A stretch of 64,000 nucleotides of DNA from Pithys albifrons albifrons (Eukaryota; Chordata; Aves; Passeriformes; Thamnophilidae): NCBI RefSeq assembly GCF_047495875.1, contig NC_092463.1, forward strand, positions 11,914,622 through 11,978,621, written 5' to 3'. This document shows positions 23,216 through 36,716 of this stretch, piece after piece (the stretch's first letter is position 1; every line of letters starts with the position of its first letter). A program made the position numbers and the translations under genes. Below the pieces are notes generated by a model. The model was given only the letters and a program-made list of their open reading frames with translations. It searched no databases and had not been told where the DNA came from.

Positions 23216-26200
23216 CTAATGCATTAATTGGTTCCAGGCAGACAGGGAACAGCAGAGCCAAGATATTGCAAGGAAGGCTGCAGTCCAGGTAATTCAAGGG
23301 CTGTCAGGAGGCTGAGAAGCACCAGAGGTCATGACAAAACCTGGAGTCTTTCATTTTCCAAAATGTTTCATAGGTCCAGGAGGCCTGAACAATGTCATGT
23401 TTTTTGGTGCTCAAACAGAAAGAAAGAAAGAGAAGAAGGGAAATGTCAGAGTACTTTGGAGTTATTCCAGTACTGCTGTGCTGCCTTTAAAGGCAACCTC
23501 AGGAATTTGTTTCCTGACCCTGGGGACCATATTTCTGTCTCCTGAGATCATCCTTCCAGCTGGGCAAGATCAGTCCTGAGTGCTGCCTACTAGCATTTCT
23601 TGTCCTGAGACACAAGCGTTACCTTTACTTACGAGTGGTAGTGTTGGCTGCGTGCATGTGGGTGGCTCTTCACTAGCCAAAACTTGAGCCTGTCATTTAT
23701 TTACTACCCACTTGGGTTGTTGCTGTTTTAAAACATGTCATTGCAGAATTCATGCTTAACAGGTGCTCTCCCCTTTTAGTTGTGTGACTTGGGGTGTTCT
23801 CCCAGTGTGAGTGCTGGGAGAAAAACAGCATAACAACAGTCTTTGGGGGGGTTACATCACCAAATCCTGCCCTGCCAGTCAGCACAGTATCACCAAACCA
23901 CAAGAGTTTTTATATGAGGCTTTTATTTAAAGGAAGTAAAAAACCATGCTGGTTTTAGTCATATTAATTTATCCTTTTTATTAGCTTATACAGAATGAGC
24001 AACAGCTCAGTGAGTAGTGTTTGTAACAAATACAGGTTATGAAATAAATTTTATTTCATTACTTGCTCATGTTGCAATGAAGGGCTCTCTGAATCTGTCT
24101 CCTAAATGGTTTAACTCAACATTAGAAAGGATGCTGCCAAATCCCGACTGAGTCAATAGACGATGAGTTTCAAATTCCTCTTTTACATGGGGAATGTGAT
24201 ATAGAACAATGACCTCAAATTCAGCTGTGTCCTCAGATTCACCTCCTTTTTGGCTGTCTCTTTTACTTTTTCAGTATCTTATCATAATTTTTTCAAGTCC
24301 TGAGTGTCTTAATGAGGGCACTACTATTTAATAATTAGACACTATGGCTCTGATGGGTCTTCTGGTGACATCTTTTACAACTAACAAGTATTTAATAGAA
24401 TGTAATTAGAAGCTCTGATCCTTAGACCTTGACCTGTCTAGACCTTGTATACAACTAAGTGACTAGACAGCCCTTAACACTCATTAGGAGTTATCTGCAC
24501 TCCACTTTACAAAGCTATGTGAGGAAACTGTTAAGATTTAGCCTCAAGCCACCTGCTTTGTAATCTGTTGCTGTGCACTCAGTTGATCCTGCTGTCCTTA
24601 TAGTAACTGGAAAGCTACCAGTGATTTCATTTTAAAGAAAATATTCTGATTCAGAAAGCATAAGATGGAAATCTGGTTGCTGTATTTGACAGCATGAGCT
24701 CTTCAGAAGGCGTGGAAATAGGCAAGATTATTTCAATGCTATAGAGAAATTGGTCACATTTTAAAATGGAATAAAAACATCTAAAGATAGCTAAGAAAGT
24801 CAGCTAAAATATGTTTTGATACCATATATTCAGCTGGGATATATTTAATGGTGCTCTTTGTATAGATACTATATTTGTTTTGTTCTTATTTCTGAAAGAC
24901 CCTTACATCTGTGAAGTAAATTAACACTTTTTAATCCTGCTTTTAAAAAATGTAAATAAAAAGAAATCTATATATGCATTTCTGAAGAACAGTTTATTGG
25001 GCATGCCACTATGAAATACAGGGAGCAGGTTTCTTTCTTCTCCATTAATATTTGAATGTATATGTGTCTATATTGACAAATATTCATAAGTATCTTTTAT
25101 CCAATTTGTATACATATTTCCTCTCTTACTTTGTCCCACTTTAGTTGCATTCTAATGGGATAGAGTTTTTACTCAGACTTTGGAATCCATTACCATTCCT
25201 CATGACTTTTTTAAAGATAAATGTGACAAATCATGTAACAAAGATAAGGAAAAATTAAATTCTTGAGATTTCTTTGATAAATTTTCAGTGGCTTAAGAAA
25301 AGTATCCAAATACGTTCTTAATATATTTGATCTTGATCTTTTCTGGAAACTATTATATGTAACCAAATGAATCCATATATAGAAGACAGATTTTATTTTA
25401 AAAATTGTCCAAATTATCTTGTTAATGCTGATACAACATTTCAATTATTTGTCTTTTGAAAAGTGTTCTGTTTTGAGATGTTAGTTGCAAATAGAGGAAA
25501 TGAAGTGTTGATGTACTAAGAAATAATTTACTATGTCTGGAGAGTTCTAAAGCAAAACATCTGGATCAATTTGTTTACAAAGTTCCTGTAGATAAAAAGT
25601 ACTATCTCTCCAAAGGATCAGTTTGTGCCCTTTTGGAAGAATAATTTTTTTAAAAAAGGAAAATTTGCTATCCTCAAGCACAGAATGCTCTTGGGATTTG
25701 TTTATTAGGGAATCCAAAGAAAGCTTAAAATTACAGGAGATCAGCTATTTGCTGAGAATGTGGTGTGGTTTTGTGATCTTAATTTAGCCTGGCCTTCCCT
25801 GTTTCTCTGCTTCGCCCACACCCTTCATCTTAAAAAGTAATACATTTTAGAAGCTAAAAGTAAGCAAAGCATGTTAGAGGTATGTCAGAGCTGGGTGTGG
25901 AATGGAGACAAAACCTTTGGTTTCATACGGACATGAACATCCTATGCTAATTGAAGCTTTCTGAAGGTGCATCTCCTGGTGCTATTGAAATCAGTGAGGG
26001 GTAACCCCTAACTTAAAGAAAGGCACGTACAGGTTGAACTTGTGCTTGAAATGTTGTTTAGCAAAAAAGCAAAACAAGTTTTTTGTATTCAGGTGTCCCA
26101 GTCTGGAAGAGCATAGAATTCCCTTTGTTGTTAGTGCCTCTGATCTTGAAAGGTATTTTGAGTTTTAACAAATGTATCCACAGCAATTAATATCATCAAA

Positions 26201-27324
26201 GTGAAGTTTACAATGACTTTATCAACAGATTAAATTACAATGGTAATTTTATTTATAATGCTGGTAGAGTCTTCTGATGGGACTACAGATGTTTTGAGAG
26301 GACCTTTGAAAGTGTTTTATTATATTTAGTACAAACATCAGTTTACCAATGTTAGCCATTAGTTATGGCTATAGTGCTGGAGGTCTGTAGCTGGATACTG
26401 TATTTTTTCAAGAGCTGCTTCATGCAATTACCTGATTTGTGTTTTTCTGTTGTTTTGTTTTCCTCCTCTCCCTGCCTCCTCCCTGATGTTTTCTATATTT
26501 ACAGGACTTTTTTTTTTGGAAAGCGATAAAGACTGAATGGATGTTTTCCCCTAAGAGGACACTTTTTATAGATCTTGTATGTTACTTTAATTATTTTTTT
26601 CTCTTTCAAGTGTATATTTTATGCATTCTTTTGGTTAAAATACTGATGCAAAATACTAACATTGAAATTTAATTTTGTGGTTAGAGATTTGACATGCTCA
26701 GCTAGCTCTGTTGTTTTCCTGAAAAGATCAGAAACATGGGCTGATATTGTCTATATATCCACTTTTTTCAGTTTCAAGGGGAATGTCTCTCCCAGTAGTA
26801 CATCTTTTCTGCTGTTGAGAGAAGTGAAATCTCCATCTCTCCTTGGAGCATCAAGGGAATTCAACAACCATGTCAAAGAGGAATGGCCCTGGGACAGAAC
26901 ATGGGTCTCATTCCATGCTAAGTTTGGTCATGAATCTGAAGGTTGTGGTTCAGACAAACTTCAGAGCCGTATAAATTCAATTGCAACTCAGCATTGGCAT
27001 CCACAAAGCCCAGCTGAGAGTCCCGTTGTTGTTGACAGTATACTGAGCTCATAAAAACAAACAGGATCATTATATAAATCAAAAAAAGATGAAAGTAGAA
27101 CCCACATCTTTCAGCTTGAATACTAAAAGTCTGCCAGGAGGAATAAAAGATACTTCCTGTAAGGGTGATGAGTTGAAAAACTTTAGAATTTTCCTATTTT
27201 ACATGGTAAAGAGAAGGGGAGAATGGGTTGATTAAACCCTATGGGTATGGAGTCTTACTCATCCAACATGCAGGTTTATTTAAAATTTGCAAGCTGTCCT
27301 TACTATTTTTATTTGATTTTATGA

Positions 27325-27460
27325 CACCAGCCCTGTGAAATGTTACTAGTTATCTCCATCTTAGTATTCTGGAAGGAAGAAAGAGAGTGTTTGTCTTTCT
27401 CAAGAAAACACAGAGAAGTCGTTATACTTGCCTGGATTAGATGTCCTGCTGTTTCTAGAT
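27325..27460 (+). repeat. MIR-like SINE relic
   Basis: The segment follows the MIR order: CCCTGTGAAATG (from an ACCCTATGAGGTAG-type block), then ATCTCCATCTTAG (usually ATCCCCATTTTACAG), a GA-rich block, TTTCTCAAGAAAACACAGAGAAG (usually a TTGCCCAAGGTCACACAG type), and CTGGATTAGATGTCCTG near the end. Divergence is high, as expected for an element dating to early amniotes. No function is implied. Confidence 0.5.
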
Positions 27461-29704
27461 CATGCAGTATTTATTTAATCCTGTGTTCTCTTGCAGAAGG
27501 AGTGTGTTTTCACATAGATGCTGAGTAATCTCCCAATAGTGTGGAGGACATTGCAAAGAATTTTGTGCAGTTTTTGTGTTTCTTGGGATGGACAAACAAG
27601 GTGTGGGCATAATAAGTAGTTAATTAGGTGTCTATACATTTGTTGATAGCAATTAAGTCATAGATTTTATGATCTGCAGAAGTAGAGTCTCAGGAATCAT
27701 TCCGTGTATATTTTATTATGAAGTGGTTTAAGCACTTCAACCAGCATTTTAAGTTTACTTTGCAGATGTGTTTTCTTTCATAGTTCATTTAAAACCAGAA
27801 AAGCAATTTAATTCATTCTTTATTTTGTTGTTTGGTGAAATAATCTCATAGTCTTCTGGTAATTGCTGGAGAAATTAATGGAGTTTTTGGAAAAGGTTCT
27901 ATGATATGTAAGACTTTAGAGTGAGATCCAAAAAAGCACTTAGATGCCTAAAGAAAAATTTAGGCAGAATCTAGATACCCAAATCCAAGGGAGTGATTAA
28001 AATTCTCTGTGCAGAGACCCGGGGACTGCACTGCTGAGGCTTCTTATGTTGCTGAGAACCCAACACTCTGCAAATGCATCTGCTCCACAGCGTTGTTCCT
28101 CTGGAGCTGGACTGAGTTATCTTTTCCCTTTCTGAGTTAATATGTTGATAAACCAATTGTCCTGCTACCTACACTTCCCTTTTTGGAATTTAAATCTAGT
28201 TGCTACACATCAACTTGTCATCTATGTACCAGTAGTATGGAATTCACAAAAACAATCTTAATTTTCTTTCAAAATGGAGGCCTCTTGTTTGTTGCTATAA
28301 TATAATAGGTTTTCCAACTTGGTTTATTACTTATTAGAGACGTGTATTGTATCTTTGTATCAATAGCAACCACATTTTCCATCTATATCAGAGCTGAATA
28401 ATTTAACCAATTAATAACAGTCGTAAGTAGTTTTTTAGCATGCTGCCTGTCTCAGAATTTGTCTTGATCCTACCGATTATATTCATGTGTTTTTATTGGA
28501 ATTGGTTACTTTACTCTTTATAAATGCTAACTCTAATAATAATATCAGACTGGAACTTGCCTATCTGAATGAAAGGTCCCACCACATTTGATGATTTTGA
28601 TACTGGCAAAAGCCTTACAAACCCATTATCTCTTACTTCCATTTCCATCTTCTGTTTTTGTGGTTTTACTTCTAACTCAACTGCAAAGAGGTCACTTCTT
28701 TTTATGACTTTTTTCTGGTGTTGACATGAGATGGTTGAAGAGAAATGTAGTTTTGGCAAAATATTTTGTTTCACCAGCCAGATAAAGCAACAAATTTATT
28801 TCCTGATCAAGGCTTGGGGATCTCTTATTAATACACTTACATTAAGGGTTATATTTACCTTGCAGTATTCAGATGATTAAAAAAAAAAGGAAAAAAATCC
28901 CTTCTCTTCCCAACTCCCAGCTTCTGACCTTAGGAGGAAGGATTAAAGGCAATCTGCAGCGCTCAACATGCATAATTTTACTGGGATGGGTCAAGTAGTT
29001 CTGTAGTATATGAGGTCTTGTTAAAATAAATTGGGAGATCCAGATTGCCATCACACTTTAACTAATTTTTAGAACCAGAACTTTGCTTCTGTGTCTCATG
29101 TGACAAAGTGCCTGCTGAGTCTGTTCTGCAGTATTATGAGCAGTGTCAGCTGTATGTATTTTCACTGTTGGGAAAGCTGGTATTTTATAGAAACTGAATC
29201 CATTTTCAGATGTTTAGGAGGGAAGCTGGCACAAGTATGTCCAGGAAATAAATTCTTCATAAAAATATCTGCTTATGTTCCTGCCTTTCTCTCGCAGACA
29301 GTAGACAGGAAAGTGGACAGATACCACAAAGCTTAAAAGGTAACACCATGAAATTTCAGGCCCATATATGTCTTTTTATGTATGTTGCAAGTAAATGTTT
29401 GCAAGAATTATTATGCAATCCATGAGTTTACTGAGGTTTTACTTAGTACAAATCCAAAAATACAGCAGTCAGGAGGCAAACAGGATAATACTGAGATGGC
29501 ACTGGTAATGCTAAGGTTCAGTCAGTAGTACTAGGAAGGTAACAATGGTGCTTGCATGCAGTAAGATAATAGAATTTTTTTTCCAACATATCCTGAAAAT
29601 ATAATGGAACCTTTCTTCAACATAATCATGAAAGTGTGATATCATCAGGCAGGCTGCTGCTGCTCCTACTATAGAGTGTCCACCAGACACAGTGATCTAA
29701 AAGT

Positions 29705-30455
29705 GGCCATGTCCTTACCTTCTGAAATTCAGCAAAGGCAAATGTAGGGTCCTGCACCTGGGGAGGAACAACCCCAGGCACTGGTACAGGCTGGGGACTG
29801 ACCTGCTTGTGGATAACAAGCTGTCCATGAGCCAGTAGTGTGCCATCGTGGCCAAGAATGGTAATGGAATCCTGGGATGCATTGGAAAGAGCATTGCCAG
29901 CAGATCGAGGGAGGTGATCCTGCCCCTCTGCTCAGCCCTGCCAAGGCCACACTTGGAGGACTGTGTCCAGTTCTGACCTTCACAGTACCAGAGAGACAGG
30001 GAGCTCCTGGAGAGGGTCCAGTAGAGAATGAAGTTGGTTAAGGGTCTGGAAAATGTGATGAGGAAAGGCTGAGGTAGCTGGGCTGGTTCAGCCTCAAGAA
30101 GAGGCAACTGAGAGGGGACCTCATTAGTGTGTATAAACATCTGAGGCAGGGTGAGGGATATCAAGGCAATGGACCCAGGCTCTTATTGCTAGTGTCAACC
30201 AATAGAACAAGAGGAAATGGACAGAAACTGATGCACAGGAAGTTTGAACATGAAGAATTTCTTTATTGTGTGACTGACTGGGCACTGGTACAGACTGACC
30301 AGAGGGGGTGTGGATTTTCCCTCACTGGAGATATTCAGGAACCATCTGGGTACAATCCTGTGCCATGTGCTCTGGAGTGATGCTGCTTGACAGGGAGGTT
30401 GGATCAGATGACCCTCTGTGGTCCCTTCTAACCTGACCCATTCTGTGATTCTGTG
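29705..30455 (+). mobile_element. CR1 LINE, 3' end of ORF2 plus 3' tail
   Basis: This is a 5'-truncated CR1 in plus orientation. It opens with codons for a KFSKGKCRVLHLG-type block, passes through [20 protein letters not shown] and [10 protein letters not shown], and ends with the family 3' signature: GGTTGGATCAGATGACC, then GGTCCCTTCTAACC, then ATTCTGTGATTCTGTG at about 30440-30455. Several in-frame stops and indels show that it is dead. The intact family's ORF2 encodes an endonuclease and reverse transcriptase; only the last part of it is present here. The sequence is close enough to the avian pattern to suggest moderate age. Confidence 0.95.
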
Positions 30456-33400
30456 TCAGCAATCAGCATGAACTTAATCCACTGCAACTTCTGAGAGTTC
30501 ACTGTAGCCCAGACACATATGTGATAATCCGATTGGACATGACCATTGTCTTTAGCCATGAAAAAGTTGGAAGAGCTACTGTATGGCACAGAAATGCATT
30601 GTGGCCGGTCCAGCCTGTGCACAGATAACATGCACAGTCCACAGAGGACAAGAATTTGGTACTGCTACACCTGAATGCAGTTACAACTTTATTTCAGTTT
30701 GGTGGAGGCTTTTGTCTTTAAATTCTAAATGTTGTTAGTTTAAATTTTACCTGTCCACTTGGGGGACTAAAGTGCCTTGGCAAGGCTCCACTCATGCATT
30801 GATTTTTATTCTATCCTGTAGTAGTTTCCGTGAAATTCTGTGTGTTATCGAACATTTATATTCGTATCTTTAGTGTCCCAGACATGGAACTACATATTTT
30901 TGTTTATTGTAGATAGCTTTATAGTAAAAAAACTCCAAACAACCTAAATGAACTTATATGTTGGGTAGTAAAAAAATGTAATAATAAAAATTGGTGATGT
31001 CATAGTTCTTTAGTGGATGAGCTGTTTTCTTCTGCTGTAAAATGGATAATTTGGAGCATACCTGAACAAGTTGGAAAATCCTACAAGATTTCTGAGTGGA
31101 AATGGGCATAATAGTAATTGAATGATGATTAACTTAAAAATATTTTTGAGACCCATAAGATGAGCAGGTGTTAGCACTAGAGGATTTATGAGGCAGCTAA
31201 CAGGAATCAAACCTGCCTGATTTTATTTGTTCTGTGTAGATTTAACTATCAGGTGCTACTTTCAGTACATGACATAATACAAGTGGTTTATTGCCTTCTC
31301 TGAACAGCTTTAAACACTATATTTTCCTCACCCAAATGTCTGAAGACCATATCAAATCTGTTTCTTCCAGAGAGACCAAGGCTTTCCAGGTTTTTTACTG
31401 CTTGCACTGATTTATAGCATGGGCCAAAGTCCATTCCATTTGCTGGACAGGAGCAATATCCACTCAGAATGTTAGGAATTACACGATTTGTTTGCCTGAT
31501 GTGTTGATTGCATCTCATTCACATGTGAGAAAATGGTTAATTCTTTTACTTGAGTGTCTTCTTGGAATTGTTTTAACACATGTACATTTGAACTGTAAAG
31601 ACAGCACTGCCGGGTGACAATGTTAGTGTGACCTCCTGCACAGGGTAACCTCCATCACATTTCTAGGATTCTTCACCAGTAGACCTGGTGAGCAGAATCC
31701 AGTGGAGCTGAGCAACTGATGTTGGTGACAGCCCAGTCAGATGTGGAAGAGGACCTGAATTACAGACTAAAAGCATTTGAACAAGCAGTCTCAGGGATTT
31801 TGTCACAGGAAATTATTCCAGAGTGGCTTCTCCTGACAGATTGCCCCGGATTAATTTTCTGCACAAATTCTTAGGCAAGTCTGTGCAAGAAAAATGATTA
31901 CCAGAAGCTATTATCTGATCAGGGGTTAATCAGGAAGATTTACATTTAAATTTATACTCTACTGTAATACAAATTATGTTCTCTGTGTAGGTCAGTCTTA
32001 ATATCTTTCAAGCCCTTGAATTTCCTTTTCTAGTTTGTCTTCCCTTCCCCCCATCCAAGGCATTTGAAATAGTCACTAGAGAGGGCAATTTCTGTTTTTA
32101 ATACAGATTACATGATACTCAAGGTTTTGATTAAGTAACACTGACACTGGCACCAGAAGTCAGTGGCAGCACTGTAATGAACTATTACTAGATCATTGAC
32201 AGTCAGGGAGCAACCATATAGCATTTCTATGTTTATGGTGGTCCTGCACTGACATGGAAATGGGTCTGACACACGTGATCTATGTTAGCTGTGGAAATTC
32301 TATGCTGAAGCCAATTGCCACACTTTACAAATGCCACAGGTAAACCTGCACTAATCCTGTAATCCCATTCCATAATAGAGACTTCCATGTAGTTTCGAGC
32401 GCAAAAGCAGAATGTATCTTGCTCAGTTAAAATATTTAGCTTTGTCTTCATTTGGTCGCTTTACTGCATTCCAGCCGCAGGAGAGAGGAATTTGAAGATG
32501 GCTTGCTTGAGCCAGATTTTGTGGTGTTTAATTGGAGAAATATTCAGAGAATGGTATAGTTCAATATCTTCTTCTTTTAATCAGTGAATTTGAAGTGCAG
32601 TGATAGGCAGAGCTCTTCCTCTGTAATTTTAACCTGGAGAATATAACAAAACTCTTGCTGTGTAGCTGTATTTTCATAAATTCCCTTCCTAGATCTCCAA
32701 AACATGTATTCTTCCATGAAAATTAGAAGAGAGATCCTCTATGTGCAAGAGAATGTTTAAGATTGACACTGATCTTGTTTTGGAACACTACTGGCAGTCT
32801 GTGGATTTCAAGGAAACACTTGAGGACAGCAGCACATACTCATAGATTTCTCCCACCTGCCCTCCCACTCCTTGACAAATACCTAAATCTGTCATACTCA
32901 GTGTGTTTTACTCCTCATCTGTAAATGCTTTTAGGCAGCAAAACTTGGATGGCCTTTACCAAACCGTGAAGACTGGGGATGAGATTTTAGGTTCATTTAA
33001 TGTTCCTTTAAAAAAATTCAGAGAAAAGAAAACCATCTGCATTAATCACTGTTGATAGTTCAGGAAAGAGCTGCTACTAACAGATCCTAAAAGTTTTCAT
33101 AAAAATTCTTTATTTACAAAAATAATCAGAGGAAACATTGCAATGATGCTTCTTAGAAACAATTGTTTTGAGAATACAATTCCTGTGAATTTCTATGAAT
33201 TGAAAATCTGGTTTACAGTTATTTGGGCATGTTTAAAACCACACTGTCCCACCTTTGTTCTATTTTCTTCTGACAGCTTAAGCAGCCATGTATTGAAATA
33301 ATTGGTTTTTTGATATTAGAAATTATTTGTTTACATTATTCTATCTTCTTCCTCACCAGAGGATCTCAAAGCATTTTACATACCCTTCTGTATTTAAAGC

Positions 33401-35542
33401 AAGTGGTTTGCTTCCTGCTGACAAATATCTACTTCTGAGGGAACCGCAGCAATTCATGGCAATGAATTTTAAGGGTCTGTTCTGAGGCTCAAGGGGCATT
33501 TCTTTTTTTTTAAAGGGCAGAATTTCTTATGCAACTGTTTGAAGATGAATTTGAGGATACAGGAGGGGAAGGTGTATCCTTTCTCATATCCAGCCTCTTT
33601 CTGTTACATGCAATGTAGAATCTCATCAGTAATATGATATTTGATATATAGATGAAGTTAGCTATGCTCAGTATTTGATGCAGAAGCTGGAAAGTGTCAG
33701 GTGTTGTTTTTTGCCTTCTGAAGAACTGAAATGTAAACTCTTCCTTGGACTAAAGTTGTAGGCACAGGGTAGAACAGTGTAAAACATCGTAGTTCAGCCG
33801 GTTTCTACTCATCAGCAGGATCATGGGAACAGCATATACACACTATATTGATTGCTGATGAAAGTTTTTTAGATAAAATCAGCTATTTCAGGACATGTAT
33901 TCTAGTACTGAATGAACTGTTGAGTGTGTACAGTACATTAAAGTCATAAGGATAGAGCATTCTTTATGATTCAGGTAGCATCATGCCAACACAACGCTGC
34001 AATGGACTCACTAGTCCTCCTGGAAGATCTGGATGTTCTATCAATCATGTGTAATGAGTGGAGATGTGGTGTGATGAGATTTACAGAAACCTCAGGTTCC
34101 TCTGAGTGATAGGCAGTGAGGCTCTGTGCTGGAAGAGCCTTGATGTTGTGAAACAGAGAGCTCCATGACTAAAAGCAAGGACTTCGATTCTGTGAATGAG
34201 AGGGCTGAGAATTCTCAGGAAGCAATTTGTGTTCAGAAAGTGCACACATATTAGTCATGGTTTCTGGTTTGATTTGTATCGATTAAGTAACAACAGGTTG
34301 TACCAGCTGTTCGGCAGTGGTATATCATGCTGCTTGCTTCTGTCGTGTTTCTCTGGCTAAACTTACCCTTGGGTTTCAGTCTAGATCTGAGATAATGGGT
34401 CTCTCAAGATAAAAATGAGCCCTGATCTTCTTCTGGTCTTGCTTATATTTTCCTTAAGTGTCTTCCTTCTATGTGATGGGTGGACAGCAACATTTCTAAC
34501 AGATGTTTTTCACAGGCTATTGCATAATTATTTTTCAAGTGGCTTCTAAAAGCAGATGTTTCCATGTCTTTGATCTTTCCCCTCCTTACATTTTAACACA
34601 AACAGCAGATTCCACTGCTGCTGTCCTTTAGGTCTAGTGAAAAAAATACCATAGCAGTGATATTGGAGTTTTTTCAGCCTTTTTGCCAATAATAATTATG
34701 TACATGCACAATCCTCCTCCCTTTCTCCCTTGTCACTAGCATTGCTTACAAATACTATCTCAAGCGTTATCTTTTAGAATTGCTGCCTTTGTCCATGACC
34801 TTTTCCCTGAGTTTAGTATTTGGTCTTTACTTTCTTCCAAAACATTTCTTCTAGTAGCATCGTGGGTGAGCAGCTGTGAATATTTTACTCTCTGGAACTT
34901 TGGTGTATAATTTTTTACCTCATGCCAAGGTAGATCACAACTGTCACTGTGACATCTCCATCACTGTGAAGACATTTAGATATGATTTTTGATTTTTTTT
35001 TTGTGTCAACCTCATTTTATTTTCATTTCTCATTAGTAGATATTAAAAAACTGGACTTTTCCTTCATAGAAATAACTCTGCTTTCTTGTAAACCATTTTG
35101 TAAGAGGACTTCCTAATTTGACTACTTGTTCCTCAAAGACCAAGAGAATGCAACTAAGAATGAAATAAAGGGCAGGCCCACATGAGTTTCATCCAGCCAT
35201 AATTTATCATTACAAAAGATGAACTCTAGCTGCTAGTCTAAAATAATGATAAATGCTTGAATAAAGAAAACAAAAGCTTTCTAGTAAATTTACTCTGTGT
35301 CCTAATTTAAATCTCATAGATTTTACTTCCATCATGTGGAACATCATCTGATGATATAGCACTACAACTAACTGACAGAGTTTGTCCTATTCTGGTTCTG
35401 GCTTATTTACTAATTAGTGTGGCTGTAGTAACAAGAGTTCTGTTTTCTTCATCTTAATTTTCCTTTTTACTGGATTTTGAGGAAAGCAAAATATTTTTAA
35501 AGATGTAAGATATTTTAATTTTCATGAGAGTTTTACATGGAG
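30456..35542. other. gene-free stretch, nothing recognised
   Basis: I see only AT-rich unique-looking sequence between two CR1 elements. A stretch at about 33355-33450 opens with GGATCTCAAAGCATTTTACA, which resembles a block common in old amniote SINEs (GGATCTCAAAGCACTTTACA), but the rest does not hold up. No open frame on either strand has coding character. Confidence 0.65.
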
Positions 35543-36040
35543 CACAGAATCACAGAATGGTTGAGGATAAAAGGAATCACTGGACATCATGCAGTCCAGA
35601 CTCCTTGCTCAAAGCCAGGTCAAGTACAGCATGTTGTTTGGAGTAGTGTTCAGTTGCATTTTGAGTATCTGCAAAGGGTCTTGATCCTCACTGGACAACC
35701 TGTCCCACCATTCTACACCTGTCATAGTAAGAAGTTTTCTTTAGAGCCTCCTAGCAGGTATTTAAGCACATGAGTAAGATGCCCTGAGCTTTCTGTTATG
35801 TGGACTAAATAGTCCCAGCTCATCCCTTAAAAGTTTTTGGGGCACTTTGCTGAGTTGCTTCAATATGGCCCTGTCCTTCTTGTCTTGGGAAGTCCAGAAC
35901 TACAGATGTGTCTTGCTAGGGCTGAGTAGAGGGGAAATATCACCTACCTTGACCTGCTGTTAACACTCTGCCTAATGTAGACCAGCTGGCTGTTGGGTTT
36001 TTTTGACACAAAGACACAATATTGGCTCATGTTCAACTCC
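35543..36040 (-). mobile_element. CR1 LINE 3' end (minus strand)
   Basis: The low-coordinate edge starts CACAGAATCACAGAATGG, which is the reverse complement of the CR1 3' octamer tail. It is followed by the antisense of the terminal ORF2 and UTR. Further in, GGGCTGAGTAGAGGGGAAAT and CCTTGACCTGCTG (about 35920-35960) match the block that avian CR1 copies carry as GTGCTGAGTAGAGGGG...CTCGACCTGCTGG. The match fades near 36040, where a different part of CR1 begins. It is truncated and non-coding. Confidence 0.92.
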
Positions 36041-36059
36041 TTTTTCCTATCATTTTCTT

Positions 36060-36460
36060 GTACTTAATAGGTTTGCAAATGGCTTCCAGGCTTATTTGCT
36101 TCATCACATTCCCATGGACCAAGGAAAGGCTGACTGGCCTGTAGTTCTCTAAAACCTCATTCTTGCACTTTTTGAAGACAGGCATTGGGATTTCTCCCAT
36201 TGACAGACCTCACCTGACTACTATAAGCTTTCAGAGGTAATTGAGAATCATCTCAAAATGACATTGGCCAGCACACACCTGTGCCTCTTACTAGGCCCAG
36301 TGGACTCAGAGGTGTCCAATTTGGTTTAATGTTTCTCAATATTACTCTTCCACCAAGTGTAACCATTCCTTTGTCCAGACTTTCTCCCTGGTGTCTGGGG
36401 TTCCTGAAGATAAACTTCTTTCCTAGTACAGACTGAAGTGAAGAAGGCATTGATGATAAA
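36060..36460 (-). mobile_element. CR1 LINE ORF2 fragment: linker and start of RT
   Basis: On the minus strand this begins with FFTSVCT (family pattern AFFASVF), passes a SGEV.QWEKS block, and reaches YRPVSL-like codons (here TTGQSAF in one frame, with NYRPVSL readable at the nucleotide level around 36120-36150). It continues a few codons past that block and then stops. It probably belongs to the same old copy as 36717-37440, since it is the next downstream portion of ORF2 in the same orientation. Stops and frameshifts make it inactive. Confidence 0.85.
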
Positions 36461-36464
36461 ATCA

Positions 36465-36716
36465 CAGAGTCAGAGGATCACAGAACAGCACATGTTGAGA
36501 GGGACATTGAAAGAACATGTATGGTCCAAGCTTTTGTAGAAAAGGGAGTTTAGAGGAGGTTATCTAGATACCTATTCATTTGTGTCTTGAAAACCTCCAG
36601 TGATGGGGACTCCACTGCATCCCTTAGGAGGTATTTCCAGTGATTGATTGTTCTTACTGTCAAAAATGTCTTTCCTATATCAAGGTAAGTGACTTGGCCT
36701 TTTTGATGTACCCTGT
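36465..36716 (-). mobile_element. CR1 LINE 3' tail inserted within an older CR1
   Basis: The edge AATCACAGAGTCAGAGGATCACAG at 36461-36484 is the antisense of a CR1 3' tail. What follows is the antisense of the C-terminal ORF2/UTR, including TCTTGAAAACCTCCAGTGATGG, GGACTCCAC, TTCCAGTG and TTACTGTCAAAAATG blocks. It lies exactly between the endonuclease/linker portion (36717-37440) and the linker/RT portion (36060-36460) of another CR1 in the same orientation. This is best explained as a later insertion. Confidence 0.85.

Larger units (their letters stand above)
15216..29700. other. gene-free stretch, low-complexity tracts and old repeat relics
   Basis: There is no supportable gene. It holds A-rich and T-rich tracts (17303-17375, 20021-20034, 23198-23215), a GGA run at 22472-22488 and two MIR-like fragments listed separately. 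The segment from 15486 starts with TGTTATGGTTTAAAC, similar to avian LTR starts, but I cannot find a matching end. A short stretch at 15827-15896 has strong splice-site geometry and is treated as a finding. The part at 21780-22090 looks like AT-rich conserved non-coding DNA, which is only an impression. Confidence 0.65.

Noticed and set aside
26662..27054. 130-codon open frame on the plus strand
   Set aside because: No domain, no splice or promoter context and a biased low-information composition at the start. Frames of this length are expected by chance in 64 kb.
33355..33450. Old SINE starting at GGATCTCAAAGC
   Set aside because: Only the first 20 bases match; the following blocks in the expected order are missing.
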